Shown: positions 1 through 10,852 of the stretch, piece after piece | Position numbering within the stretch: position 1 is the stretch's first letter | How the letters are laid out: each line of letters opens with the position of its first letter | DNA from: Spinellus fusiger | Lineage: Eukaryota; Mucoromycota; Mucoromycetes; Mucorales; Phycomycetaceae | Length of the DNA: 64,000 nucleotides | Assembly: GCA_025094145.1 (NCBI GenBank) | Contig: JALLLS010000123.1 | Span: forward strand, 1 to 64,000 | Direction: 5' to 3' | Translations under genes and position numbers: made by a program | The notes under the pieces: model-generated | What the model was told of the DNA's origin: nothing | The model's database searches: none | What the model saw: only the letters and a program-made list of their open reading frames with translations

Positions 1-834
1 CTATAAGATATGATGTCAGGTATACATTTGCTGATATGCTGCAAGAGTTTCAATGACATAATGCTTTGTAGTATTCTGTGTTGCTCATGCATCACTACTA
101 CCTTTTGTCATTTTCTTTTTTTAGTTGCTCAGGGACACAAATGACAAAACACCCATTTTTGGAAAGTAGTCTTACAACACAATTGTTGTAAGACTACTTT
201 CCTTTTATGGATAGCAGCACCTCTAGTGGAAAAGCCAGCTAAAAGAAGAAAGAAATGAAGGGATACATTCCATTACATTTAAATAATATCATAGTTGGAA
301 GTATTAACATATAAAATATAGTATAAAAGAGGTATTGAATTGAATGAATAAAGACCAGAGTTCTACTACACGTTTGACTGTCCAGATTTCCTTTGATACC
401 TAAGATCAAAGACAACACAATTGTCATGAAGACATTTTCCATATTTGGATGGATCACTTCTTTTGGAATGAGCACTCATTTATTACCAAACTAAGGAGAC
501 TCTATTGAATATCAAGGGATGTCAATAGTTCATAGCATTTTGATAGTTAGCCCCTGAATCTATACAATTAGAAAAGTATAAAAGACATAGTAATTCCATT
601 TAATAAACAACAGAGTTTAACTACACGTTCTACTGTTTCATATACCTTTGGCCTAAAAACCCAAAGACAACACAATAAATAATATTGTTTATGAACAAAA
701 TTGTTAATAGATAAAATTGTTTATTATAATACTGTAGCTAATAATACTATACTATTACTATAGCTACTGCTGTTCTAGGTGTATTCCTTCATAGCAATAG
801 AATCTATACTCTAAAAGCCTTGTGCTTTATCCTT
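1..834. other. AT-rich repeat debris, no gene seen
   Basis: No credible gene is seen. Two diverged direct copies of a module of about 105 nt lie near 320-424 and 575-680. Each has a TATAAAAG box followed 20-30 nt later by an AATAAA-type signal and then a block ending in AAAGACAACAC. The same module occurs upstream of the Fanzor gene (near 26731-26855) and in its deleted copy (near 61088-61235). It looks like a promoter or LTR fragment, but the parent element is not identified. Confidence 0.5.
161..202. repeat. Perfect 19-bp inverted repeat (hairpin)
   Basis: The 19-nt arm at 161-179 (GGAAAGTAGTCTTACAACA) is perfectly inverted at 184-202, separated by CAAT. No gene flanks it. It could be a foldback element, a transposon end or a cruciform site; its role is unknown. 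Confidence 0.85.
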
Positions 835-1565
835 AGAAGATAGATAACTATGCTCAGGAGTATGCCCTAGACAGCCTAGATGCCTTAGACAGTATAGAAG
901 AAAAAAGACCACTTGAGACTGACTTGAGAAAGAGTCTTAACTTATCTAATAACAGAAGAGTGTATTAGTAATAATTCAATCAAGAGAGATAATATGCTTA
1001 CCTTGTACTTAATACTTGTCTTGAGAATAATGAGTCATACATCATCTATGAGGCACTATTCTTATTTAGATAAGTGGATTAAAACATAACAATACTATCT
1101 TATAATGATAATATATATTTTATTCATTATAATTATTATAAATTTTTTAATTTAGATAGAATTACTTAAATTCATAATGTCTGGAGATAGCTTTTCTATT
1201 TAATAATAATTGTATTAACAAGCAATAGAAAAAAATAAATTGAGATATATATATTTTTAACAAATAATTATATATTACTTCAGATAACAAATATTTTAAA
1301 GTACTTTTTTTCTATCTAAAGATCATAATACTATTTAAAGAAAGTTTTTTATAAATTAATTATTATTGAATAAATAGAATAACTCAAAAGATATATATTT
1401 TATTATTAAGATATGAATAGTACTTCTATTAGAAGAAGGGTCAGTACTATATCTTGTGGATTACATTGAACTCAAGCCCAGATGAAGACACTGCTTACCT
1501 TTTTATCACTAGGATAGTTCTTGGTAGTGTCTATCACCTCCCTCTATTGTTTCTCTTTGTTAATA
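835..1565 (+). repeat. Dispersed repeat I, copy 1 (contains MITE D1)
   Basis: The flanks 835-1049 and 1427-1565 match, in reverse orientation, one continuous stretch at about 57650-57955. Shared blocks include the run around 889-1020 and the block around 1435-1500. Copy 1 is interrupted by a MITE and copy 2 is not, so copy 2 gives the pre-insertion state. No coding sequence is recognised. Confidence 0.75.
1050..1426 (+). mobile_element. MITE family D, copy D1
   Basis: A 377-bp AT-rich non-coding element with 12-bp imperfect inverted ends: GAGGCACTATTC on the left, GAATAGTACTTC on the right (which reads GAAGTACTATTC inverted). It is flanked by a TAT direct repeat at 1047-1049 and 1427-1429. 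The empty site in repeat I near 57755-57780 has a single TAT at this place, which confirms insertion with a 3-bp duplication. Copies D2 and D3 share the ends and the AT-rich core. The autonomous partner is not visible. Confidence 0.85.
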
Positions 1566-1744
1566 ATAGTATATTACCTTGCTCAGTCATGCTCATCTTG
1601 AAAAGTACTTAGATGTTAAGTTGTATGTGCAGTGTGAGAAATATCAAAATAATAACAGATCAAAGAATAAAAAATATTTTCATTTTAGTGACGTATCACT
1701 CTAGCCTTTACTTTCTAATAATTTATTAAGTCAAAATTCTAAAG

Positions 1745-1940
1745 TCAAACAGCTCACTCTCTTTTTATTTTTATATTGTTCAAAATATAGAAACAAAAGG
1801 TGTGTTTGGTAATAAAAGAAGTATATTTTGCAAAGCTTTTGATGTCTAAAGAATAGCTAGCTTTTATACCTTTTCTAATTATAACAGTCTATCCAGAAAT
1901 ACTAAAGCAATTTCTTCTGAAACATTAGCCAAGTCTTTCC
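1745..1940 (+). repeat. Dispersed repeat H upstream of C2H2 transposase gene
   Basis: This AT-rich block just upstream of the transposase start resembles 29396-29570, sharing stretches around ACAAAAGGTG and GCAAAGCTTT. It is probably the 5-prime part of the C2H2-transposase element, with an orphan fragment downstream of the Fanzor gene. Whether it includes a terminal repeat cannot be told. Confidence 0.5.
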
Positions 1941-2005
1941 ATCACCTCAGCATATTGAGTGTATGAGGTTTCCTAATTTTCAATAATATTGAAATCTTCC
2001 TTACC

Positions 2006-5000
2006 ATGTCTTTTACTACCTTCAGATTCAAGAAGAATGAATTCTTTACCTGCACTGTCTGCAAAAAGACATTCAAAACAAAAGGAAATATGAAATTACA
2101 CATTGCTACCCACAACATGTAAGATTAATCTTAAGTCTAAAAGTAATGTTGCTCATTCTTTACTTTGAATAGTCCCAGGATTACCTCTTCTCAGTATTTA
2201 TCATAGAAATAGAGGCATAGAATAATAAGAACCAAACTCATCATGCTTTATTGCTATTGTCTACAGACCTCTCTCTGCCATCACCACAGTCTTCTGTGTA
2301 AATGAGGAGATTAATGATGACCAGGAGATCATCACTGAAGCTGAAGAAATGCTTGAAGAGAAACCTCTTTGGGCTGCTAGAGAAGAAGGGTTTGATAGCA
2401 GCAGCAACACCTTTGAGGAGACTTCATTTGTGGATAATATGTTTCCATTCTCATCAAAACTAAAAATGATCATACATTGTTTCTTCAGTGAGAATGAGGA
2501 ACACATCTCAAGAAAATTTTCAGTGGAGATTCTTACTCTGTGTAAGGATGTAAGAGAGGCTTGCCTTGCCAATCCTCAAGAGAAAATCCCTGCCTTAAAC
2601 AGGGTTTTCAACCTTGAGAAGAGGGTGAAGAGTCATGTCCCCAAGTTTCCCACCACCACTACCCACCAGTTCTCCATGAACAAACCTTCAGATCATTTGA
2701 GGCTGCTCACTGCCAATCCCAAGAAAACAGTAATGCTTTCTGCCCTGCCAGACAGAACTCCCAACCAACAAGTTTCTGTAACTCAGGGAGAGAAGTAGAG
2801 AACACACCCTCTGTTGTGTTCCTACTTCAATCTAAAGATTCTCTATGAATAATTCAATACAAGTAGTGTGCTGTGACATTCAGAATACTCTATGAAAGCT
2901 TGAGTGTACACAAGTAACATAGTACATCTCTGTATCATCTCACTGATTGGTTGTAACTACAAATCACCTTCTAAGCTCAGTGTACTATCAGACACTTAAC
3001 AAGAGCCATCTTCATTAATAATCTTAACAGAACAATATTGACCTATCAGAGTCAATTGAGTAAAGACTCATAATAATTAATGGTTTCAATAATGGAGTGC
3101 TTATCCCAGAAACCAACCATAGGGTTGAATCTAATAATACTACAACTAAGTAAAACATATGAGCCAACCATAAGGTGGCAGTTATTAATACTATCATAAG
3201 GTAGTAATATAGACACCAACTATTTAGTTGTAATTATGAAGCAGCCATAAGGTTGACTATCATAACTACCATAAGGTAGAATAGATTATCCTACCATAAG
3301 GTAGAAGCCACTGAAGGATAAGCACCCACCAAAAGTATAAATAGTGAACCTTTCTTTACTCAATAAAAATTATCTTTGTTCAGTCTTGTTAATCCACCTG
3401 TCTAAACAATCTCACCCTCTTTTCCAGCATCCTATGGTGACTGTTAAGATTGATGGTACTCCTGTGAATCTCTGGGTTGGAGATATTGTGCACACTTCTC
3501 CTAGTGGAACAACAGCAACAACAACAACAGCATATAGGCTTGCCTCTTTCTTCACTTCATGTGATAGACTGATGGCTGATGCTTATAAAGAAGCAACTGG
3601 TTTTTCTCTTGGCAGCAGTATTGTCACTTTGGACATTGCTAGAGATGTTCAACTTCCCACCCACTCCCATACAAACTCCAACACCTACCACCCTTTCAAA
3701 AGAGCTGCCACCAGCACCAAAAGACTGTTCATGCCAGTCAAGGTTGTGCCTCTGAACTTGTTTTTGGACAACACCAGTGGCAATACCACCAAGAAGTGGA
3801 ACAAGTTTGAGAGTTGGGTTTTGTCTCCTCCTGCCATGGCATTCAAGAAACAGAATAAGACAGAGAACATGTTCTTTGTTTGTACCAGCAATAAGTTGTT
3901 GGCAGTGGAGATGCTTCCAGAGCTTGTGGAAGATCTCAAGGTGTTAGAGCAAGGTGTAGAGATGTTCAACGTTGAGTTTGGTGAGTCTGTTCTTGTTGTT
4001 AGTGTGATGCACTTCATCATGGCGGACAAACCCATGCATGCAGCAATGGCATGTAGTCTCAGTGTGAGTGCCAACTTTCCATGCAGGAAGTGCTACTGGA
4101 AGAAGGAAAGTGGAGTAGTGGACAGTGCCCCTCCCAGAAGAAGAGAAGAGTTGGTGGAAATCTAACAACACTGTGCCAACAACCCCAACAATGCCAGTTT
4201 GAGAAGTAACTCCAGTACTGGCTATAAGCTAACTGGTGGTGAAACCTTCTTGTCCCTTGAGTCATGGGTTCCTTGCAAGGATTGCCTAGTGGAGATCTTG
4301 CACACTATTCTCCTTGGTGTTGCCAAGAATCTTGTTATTGGCATGATGCCATACTATACCAAAAAAGAAGTGAAGCACTTAGAAGAAAGCTTTTTTCAGT
4401 ATGACTCAAAGGCTTTCTCAAGAAAGCACCACTCACCATTCTGCCTCTGTGGCTCATATCTTGGAAGAGATTATAAGATCATTGTGCAGCAGATGCCCAT
4501 TATCTTGTATGACCTGACCCAGAGAAGACTCATCAGCAACAACAGCTCAAAAGCAATTATTCATAATTGTTTTGGGAAGCTTGGTTCTCTTGTCTCTATT
4601 CTTTATATACACAGAATCAATGTCTTTCTGGACATCTACAGGAACAAGGTGAGATATTGCATGCAAGAGTTGGTTGCTGCAATCATCCAGTATAATTCCC
4701 TACCAGCCTTGAAGAAGTCTGTGAAGAAGACAGTCATTAGCAGTACTTTAAAAATGCATCTACTCAGTCATCTACATGAAGACATCTTGCATTTTGGATC
4801 TCCCATCCACTATGAGACTGAGGGAGGAGAGCAGTATAACAAGTTCATCAGAGAACATATACTGCACACCAACAGCCAATTGCCCTCCTGTGATGTTGCA
4901 ATTTCCTTTGGGAAGATACTGAAAAGTGTCTGGTCATGGTGGCTTCTTCACTGCTGGTGCCAAGGTAAAGCTGTTCCAACAGTTCTGTCCTCTTGTTCTC

Positions 5001-5432
5001 TCCCACAAGCTTGCTGACAACAACAGCAGCTCCAAAAGCATTGTTATTGGTCTGACTGGTCCTTTTTCCTTTTCTTCTGGTGCTTCCCCCATTTTTGGTG
5101 AGATTGTTGCCATTGACAGAAAAGAAAATATGGCTACCATTGTGCCATACAACTTTCAATTAGCCTCTGACTAAACTTCATCTACTCACCCATAATATCT
5201 TACATTGGCTTTAAAAAGCCCCAACTCTCACACTATTTTTTCCTTGGGTCAAAAGGATAGCATTAGAAACAATGTTGTCTTGCCCTTGAGCACCACTGTT
5301 GAGGTAAGCTATGATGATGTAGTAGTTGTAGAGGCAGTTGACATTCAGTCAATAAACAAATGCACTGTACTCAATGTAAGTAAGTTTGGCTCTCTCTTTT
5401 GGACAATGACTACTGGAGTTAATTCTGTGTAA
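2006..5432 (+). pseudogene. C2H2-finger DNA-transposon protein, disrupted
   Basis: Inferred exon 1 (2006-2118) starts at ATG and encodes a single classical C2H2 zinc finger (CxxC...HxxxH). Intron GTAAG...CAG, 2119-2266. Exon 2, 2267-2775, in frame. A second intron, 2776-3429, would be about 42 nt without the LTR-A copy (2812-3414) sitting in it. The main reading frame then runs to 5017, containing a CRKC pair and the motif ILHTILLGVAKNL, which I associate loosely with Tnp2-like or related DDE transposases of fungi. It is broken by an in-frame TAA at 4163-4165 and by one extra A in the A run near 4922-4925, after which the frame continues to 5174. Two further stops separate a last in-frame stretch to 5432. 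The superfamily is uncertain. CpG is almost absent. Confidence 0.65.
2812..3414 (+). mobile_element. Solo LTR, family A (A1), TSD CCCTC
   Basis: A 603-bp element running from TGTTGTGTTCC to AACAATCTCA, flanked by CCCTC at 2807-2811 and 3415-3419. Near its 3-prime end a TATAAATAG box is followed about 25 nt later by AATAAAA, the order expected for LTR U3-R. It sits inside the predicted second intron of the C2H2 transposase gene. Removing it leaves a 42-nt GT-AG intron with matching phase. No internal retrotransposon sequence remains, hence a solo LTR. Confidence 0.9.
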
Positions 5433-5946
5433 GTCCCACAATAAATATCTTTTAAACATTGTTATGCTGTAAATATTATGGGCCTAAAGATAACACATTA
5501 TGTTAAACAATAAATTCAGTGACTGAGTTGTAATTTTTGGGTAATTCTTGTTTTATTTCTTGTTGTTACAGCCAATTCTATACTTTTTAATTGCAAAGTC
5601 AATAGCCAATGCTAGAATAGGCAAGTAGAGTTTGAAATTGACTATTTAGACAGCAAAAAAGCTTTTTCAAACACATTAGCCAATCATAAGAATATTGTGA
5701 TTTTATTCTCAGGATATTTTCTTATATATCCCAAAAATTCTTGGGTGTGTACACTCTTTCCAGAAAGTAAATTTACCCAATAACAAGAACAAAATTTGGG
5801 TTGCACAAAAAATCAATTTGCCCTGATGGAAAATCAATTTGCCTGACAGGAGAGCAAAATTCATGTTATACAAAATGTACATTTGTCCTGGCTGACAAAT
5901 CAGATGTCCTGCTGCCTAGAATATTTTGTAGGACAAATCTTGGCAT
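5433..5946. other. AT-rich spacer between transposon genes
   Basis: No gene is seen. The stretch probably holds the 3-prime end of the C2H2 transposon and the 5-prime part of the Tc1-like element. The sequence just before LTR-B (5947) rejoins the sequence after it across the GGCAT duplication. Confidence 0.4.
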
Positions 5947-6201
5947 TGTTGTAATCATGAAGACAATGGTAGCAGTCATGGACCAATTATTAAGTTGTCT
6001 TCTTTCTACAACGTAATCTATAGTTAAGACACCACATATTAAAGTCTACTGAACAGGCCATTATTTGACAAGCATCCTAAAACAGTAATAGATCATATTC
6101 AGTATACAGCCACTTGTCTATTTAGTATAAATAGACATGTCAAAATTGTTTTAATAAAAGTATCTTATTTTGAGTCTAATTAATTCTTTTTGAATTTAAC
6201 A
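5947..6201 (+). mobile_element. Solo LTR, family B, TSD GGCAT
   Basis: A 255-bp element starting TGTTGTAATC and ending GAATTTAACA, flanked by GGCAT at 5942-5946 and 6202-6206. It has a TATAAATAG box followed by AATAAAAG. Other copies lie at 9647-9903 (minus) and 11282-11539. Nothing of the retrotransposon body adjoins it, so it is a solo LTR. Confidence 0.92.
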
Positions 6202-6284
6202 GGCATCTTTGGATATTTAAGAGCATACCAAATGCTTGTCTTTGTTTTATTTTATTTTTACAATTGCATCAGAAATCACAGATT

Positions 6285-7592
6285 ATGAACATTCAATTCA
6301 TGTTTGAAAATGGAAAAGGCTCTGTTGTTAACAAATATGGTTGACCTGAACCAATAGATTATATTGTTGATGAGGAGCAGTTTCCTCTCAAAACGTTGAA
6401 CTCTCATAAACAATATTTAGCTCAACTGGCTCTTAAGAGCAAGAAAGAAATAAAGACAATGCAGGTAGAAAAAGAAATGGTAAAGCCTTGTAGTGATGTT
6501 ATTATGAGGAAAACATCAGTGAAGCAAAATTATACATGCTACTGTAATCAGGACAAAGTGAGGTTCTTTAAATTATTGTTTGAGAAGTATCTGAGTGTGG
6601 CCACTGCTGCAAAACAACTTGGGATTCACATTCATACAGCACAGAAAGGGGCTAAACAGTACAAGACAGATCCTGACAGCATCTTTGAGAAATGAAGAAA
6701 GACTGGTTGTTCTTGTATTCTCTATAAGGAACACAAAAATGCTATCCTTGAGTACATTGATGACAATCCTTCCATTGTCCTAGATAAAGTAATGAAGAAG
6801 TTAAAACAAATATTTACAGAATTAAAAGTATTCAAAACTACCTTGTTTGATTTTGTAAAACAACATTGCAATTTGTCTCTCAAAAAAGCTTGGCTTCAAC
6901 CCATAGACCAGAATAGCAAAGAAAAGATTCAAGAGTGCTTGGATTGGGTTTGTAAATGGGAAAAAACAGACATGGATTTCACAAGAAACTGTGTCTTTCT
7001 TGACAAGTCTGCTTTCTATATTAATTTGAAATATAGTATAGCATGGTCAAGGAAAGGTACACCAGCAGTGGTCACTGTTCCCAAAACATGAGTGACAACA
7101 ATGACTATTTTAGGTGCAATTTCTGCTGAAGGTCTAATCAAATACAGCCTTAGACTTTCTCAGCTTTCATACAATAAAAAAAGAAAGCAGGGAGATGGTG
7201 TTGGGCAAATAAGCAAAGGAACAGTTACAGGACACTATATCAGCTTTCTAAAAGCCACAATGGATGAAATGGACCATTATCCACACATGAAAGGTCATTA
7301 TCTTGTAATGGGTAATGCTCCTATCCATACATCAGATAATATTGCTAAATATGTAGAATCTCACAGCTATTGCTATGCTTATTTGCCTCCATATTCTCCT
7401 TAGCTCAATCCAATTGAGCAATTCTGGTTGGTGGTCAAAAGCAAAGTAAAGCACAATAAGTTTCTTGAGAAGGAAATGTTGGTGACCCAGATCAGTGAAG
7501 CCTCTAGTAGCTTGAAATTAAGTGATTTTAAAGGGATTGTTAAACATTCTTATAAATGCTTGGACAAGTGTCATAATGGACAAGCACTCTGA
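6285..7592 (+). pseudogene. Tc1/mariner-type (DDE_3) transposase, four in-frame stops
   Basis: One reading frame of about 435 codons from ATG 6285 to TGA 7590-7592. The N-terminal part has a helix-turn-helix-like region around 6540-6690. The DDE_3 core follows: FLDKSAFY (first Asp), VMGNAPIHTS (Asp expected in this second block, Asn seen), and YLPPYSP-stop-LNPIEQFW (third acid Glu). In-frame stops are TGA at 6342, 6693 and 7089 and TAG at 7401. Apart from the stops the frame is uninterrupted, so point mutation rather than rearrangement killed it. A short 5-prime exon ending at the CAG before 6282 is possible. CpG is nearly absent. Confidence 0.85.
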
Positions 7593-7754
7593 AGAAGCTT
7601 TCTTTCTACAAAAATCAGGGTGTCTGTTTCTAAAAAAAAAAACAGACTTATTGAAATGGATCCATTTATGTTTACGTTTCTTTTTCTTTTCTCTCATTGG
7701 CTGAGTCCTTAAAAATATTACATTTACATTTATGTTTCACTTTTTTATTTTCCC

Positions 7755-8364
7755 ATGACAATGCCAACTTTTCAAATTCCCTTTGAACAAAGACTGGGAA
7801 CAGACATGACAACTAAAAATCTTCTGAAACATCCAGAAGTCAAAGACATTGTAACTAAGGCAGTTGCAGGTGTTGATGGCAATGCCTACATAATTGGGGA
7901 TTCTGGATGGGCAGACAACACACAATCTGATGTACTATATGCTCCCAAAGATGAATCACTTGGGCATGCCCCAATTATTGTTAAAGTACAGCATTCAGTG
8001 AACTTTGCCTTTGTCAATCAATTAATCAGGTATTGCACCTTAGCTTATCAGAGGTTCCAAACATTACCCATGTTAGTTGTTTTTTGTATCAATGCAACAA
8101 GTGGCATCCCAATCAAGCTCCTTAGTTTCAGTATCTTACCCTGTGCTATGGATGTGCATTGTGACCTGTGGGCAAGAAAATGTCACATTATCAATCATTT
8201 CTCTGCCAAGAAATGGATTGGTGCAGCTTTGCACCCTTTCACTACATTATCATTGCTTTTAGTTGACCAAGAAATGTGCCTGTTGGAAAGTCAAGGTTGG
8301 AAAGATTCTACAATGGTCAGATTGTTTGAAATCTTGCAACAAATCTTAGTAAAATCATTGGATC
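7755..8364 (+). pseudogene. PD-(D/E)XK-like nuclease-domain fragment
   Basis: About 203 codons open from ATG 7755 until LTR-A2 cuts the frame at 8365. Residues around 55-80 read DVLYAPK followed about 14 residues later by IIVKVQ. That spacing and the hydrophobic strand pattern resemble the Asp and Glu-x-Gln/Lys pair of PD-(D/E)XK enzymes (Rpn/PDDEXK_2 type), with Lys where the acidic residue is expected. A G-to-A change would explain that. It follows the Tc1-like gene by about 160 nt but is not clearly part of it. It may be a separate transposon-borne gene. The family call rests on motif spacing only. Confidence 0.4.
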
Positions 8365-8671
8365 TGAGATTGCTTGGACAGGTGGATTAACAAGACTAAA
8401 CAAAGATAATTTTTATTGAGTAAAGAAAGGTTCACTATTTATACTTTTGGTGGGTGCTTATCCTTCAGTGGCTTCTACCTTATGGTAGGATAATCTATTC
8501 TACCTTATGGTAGTTATGATAGTCAACCTTATGGCTGCTTCACAATTACAACTAAATGGTTAGTGGGGACATTCTACCTTATGGTAGAATTCACTCTCTT
8601 TGACCTTATGGTTGGTGTCTATATTACTACCTTATAGTAGTATTAATAACTGCCACCTTATGGTTGGCTCA
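8365..8671 (-). mobile_element. LTR family A fragment (A2)
   Basis: Minus-oriented LTR-A, beginning TGAGATTGCTTGGACAGG and including the TATA and AATAAA region. It is cut at 8671, where LTR-C begins with TGTAATGACTAG. The remaining part of LTR-A is not found beyond the LTR-C copy, so later recombination removed it. Confidence 0.8.
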
Positions 8672-8774
8672 TGTAATGACTAGTTTGTTCTTGGCAAATT
8701 ATAAAAGTAATTTGGGCATCACCAATAATCTTGTCCCAGACAAACTTATTAGTCTACCATTTGTCTCAACCATT

Positions 8775-9476
8775 GAAGTACTATTCATATTTCAAAAATA
8801 CAATATATATCTTTTAATTATAATGTATATCTGATAATAATTAATATTTTCTATATATTAAAATAAACTTGAGGTACTCTTGAGATAGAAAGCCTTAGAG
8901 GGCTTGGGAAATAGAAGGATGAACTTTTAGGTAGAGAAAGGTAGTTTATTCTGTATGTATAAGTCTGTATATTTATACTACTCTAATTCCATAATCTCTA
9001 TGTAGCTATTATGACTAACATTTAGTCTGTGGATATTGATATAGCAATTGTTATGGCTAATGACTCATAGTATTTGAGTCAGCAACAACGGAAGAATGTT
9101 TATCTTCTTTTAGAACTCCAGAGAGTGCCAGGCTCACAACAATATTAATTATATTGTTTATGGTTTGAAAATAGTAAAAGATATATCTAAAAATATTTGT
9201 TATCTGAAATAATCTAAATTATCTGTTAAATACATATATATATCCCAATACAGTTGTTTCTATTGTTTGTTAATACAATTATTATTAGAGGATAATAATT
9301 ATCTTTATATTATCTTTTTATCATCAAATAGAAAAGCTATCTCTAGATTAATTTAATTTAAGTGATTTTATGTAAATTAATATATCCTAATAAATATAAC
9401 AAATAAAATATATATTATCATTATAGGGTAATATTGTTATGTTTTAATCTACTTATCTAAATAAGAATAGTACCTT
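8775..9476 (-). mobile_element. MITE family D, copy D2 (interrupted), TSD ATT
   Basis: Left end GAAGTACTATTC, right end GAATAGTACCTT, flanked by ATT at 8772-8774 and 9477-9479. The uninterrupted LTR-C sequence at about 16838-16852 (minus) has a single ATT at this position, a direct empty-site control. The MITE itself is split by an LTR-E insert. Confidence 0.88.
8854..9172 (-). mobile_element. LTR-like insert, family E/F
   Basis: An insert inside MITE D2. Its left part (TATTAAAATAA then TGAGGTACTC) resembles the start of the LTR-like sequence at 10652. On the minus strand it has TATAAATA followed by AATAAA. The right boundary and a TSD are not resolved. Confidence 0.5.
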
Positions 9477-9646
9477 ATTATAAGTCTCTCTCCTCCTGCT
9501 CTCATCTTTATCTTGGCTTTTGTTATAATCATTAGATTGTTTTATTAAATAATATAGAATTAGATTGCAGTATAGAACACTCTAGTATAAATACTCAACT
9601 CATTGTTAAAATAAAAACAATATCCTGATATCTGTTTCCTTCTCAT

Positions 9647-9903
9647 TATTAAATTTGAAAGGAAATTAATCAGACTCAAGAACAAGATACTTTTATTAAA
9701 ACAATTTTGACATGTCTATTTAGTATAAATAAACAAGTGGCTGTGTACTAAATATGATCTATTACTGTTTTAGGATGCTTGTCAAATAATGGCCTGTTCA
9801 GTAGACTTTAATATGTGGTGTCTTAACTATAGATTACGTTGTAGAAAGGAGACAACTTAATAATTGGTCTATGACTGCTACCATTGTCTTCATGATTACA
9901 ACA
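9647..9903 (-). mobile_element. LTR family B, minus copy, no TSD
   Basis: A 257-bp minus-strand copy of LTR-B; on the plus strand it begins TATTAAATTTG (terminal TG mutated to TA) and ends GATTACAACA. Flanking pentamers (CTCAT, GACAA) do not match, so one side has been rearranged. Confidence 0.8.
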
Positions 9904-10524
9904 GACAAGAGCATTTATCTCTTTACCACATACAGAAAACATCAGAAACATATTGGTTTCCAAAAGAGGAAGAAAAGAGAAGATCAACACAAAAAGGAAA
10001 GAATGAGAAACAGAACCAAAAAGGAAATAGTTGAGGAACAGAGAAATTTGTAAAGTCAATTCCCTGCACTATACCTGGCAGTCACTGAGTCTGGCAACCT
10101 CACAACACCACATGTCAAAATGTCCGTGCTAGACACTGTGCTATCAAATAGAGTAATACTATTGGCTGCAGATGTCTTCCCTTTTTGGAACACACATTAT
10201 CCTGTGTGGATACACACAGATAATATAATATAACTAATAAGATAAATGCTAATGCAATATATTGTCTTGGCTTAACATGTTCACTGTAAAGAGAACATGT
10301 TAAGCCAAGACATGTATGTGCAATTGTACACTGTAGAATTTAGTATAAATAATCAAGTGAATTCAATGAATAAACATTACCTTCTATCTTCTCTTTTATT
10401 CTTCTTCTTTGATCTACATGGGCTTCAGTCCAAACCAAGAACCACTAGCTATTCCACTCTGTGCATATACATCCGGGCTTAAAACTATTCTGTACATATT
10501 AGGGAACGATAAAAATATGTCAAA
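9904..10524 (+). other. LTR-like fragment upstream of tRNA-Met
   Basis: No gene is recognised. Near 10340-10375 a TATAAATAATC box is followed about 25 nt later by AATAAAC, the same order as in the LTRs here, and the region includes the long hairpin at 10263-10312. It is probably part of another retrotransposon LTR close to the tRNA gene. Confidence 0.4.
10263..10312. repeat. Perfect 20-bp inverted repeat with 10-nt loop
   Basis: The arm TGTCTTGGCTTAACATGTTC at 10263-10282 is exactly inverted at 10293-10312, with spacer ACTGTAAAGA. It lies about 30 nt upstream of a TATA box and 213 nt upstream of tRNA-Met. Perfect arms in decayed surroundings suggest recent origin or selection. Confidence 0.9.
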
Positions 10525-10596
10525 AGCTGAATAGCGCAGAGGAAGCGCGCTGGGCCCATAACCCAGAGGTCGGAGGATCGAAACCTCCTTCAGCTA
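10525..10596 (+). tRNA. tRNA-Met (anticodon CAT)
   Basis: A full 72-nt cloverleaf: acceptor AGCTGAA/TTCAGCT, D-stem GCGC/GCGC, anticodon stem CTGGG/CCCAG with loop CCCATAA (anticodon CAT), variable AGGTC, T-stem GGAGG/CCTCC with loop ATCGAAA, discriminator A. The first pair and arms look like elongator rather than initiator Met. No intron. No T-run terminator lies within 20 nt; the first TTTTT is near 10624. It keeps its CpGs, unlike the surrounding transposons. Confidence 0.95.
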
Positions 10597-10651
10597 TTAT
10601 CCACTTATTTATAATTGTAAATCTTTTTAGCAATTCTAATACTATTTTTGG

Positions 10652-10850
10652 AATGTATTAAAATAAGATTGAAGAACTCTAAGAATAGATGCCTGTAATT
10701 TGCTGAGAGAGAAATAGAGAAGAGGAACTTTTATTCAAGAAGAAAGATTATCTTTTATTCATTAGAATATCTTCTGTTATTTATACTATCTTTCAATACA
10801 CTTCTTATACCTTCATTTATAAAGTGCATTGCTATTTCTGTTTTATGCAA
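10652..10850 (-). mobile_element. LTR-like end of a gypsy remnant (family F)
   Basis: On the plus strand it begins TGTATTAAAATAAG 56 nt after the tRNA-Met gene. On the minus strand it has TATAAATAAC followed by AATAAAAG. It directly follows the 3-prime end of a minus-strand gypsy polyprotein remnant, so it is read as that element's 3-prime LTR. It resembles the LTR-E insert at 8854. Confidence 0.55.
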
Positions 10851-10852
10851 AT

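Larger units (their letters stand above)
8672..9640 (+). mobile_element. LTR family C with nested MITE D2 and LTR-E
   Basis: Starts TGTAATGACTAGTTTG inside LTR-A2 and matches the chromovirus LTR at 16570-16948 in reverse. It contains MITE D2 and, inside that, LTR-E. Its TATAAATAC box and AATAAA lie near 9588-9620. The 3-prime end is truncated near 9640 where LTR-B (minus) starts. Confidence 0.8.
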
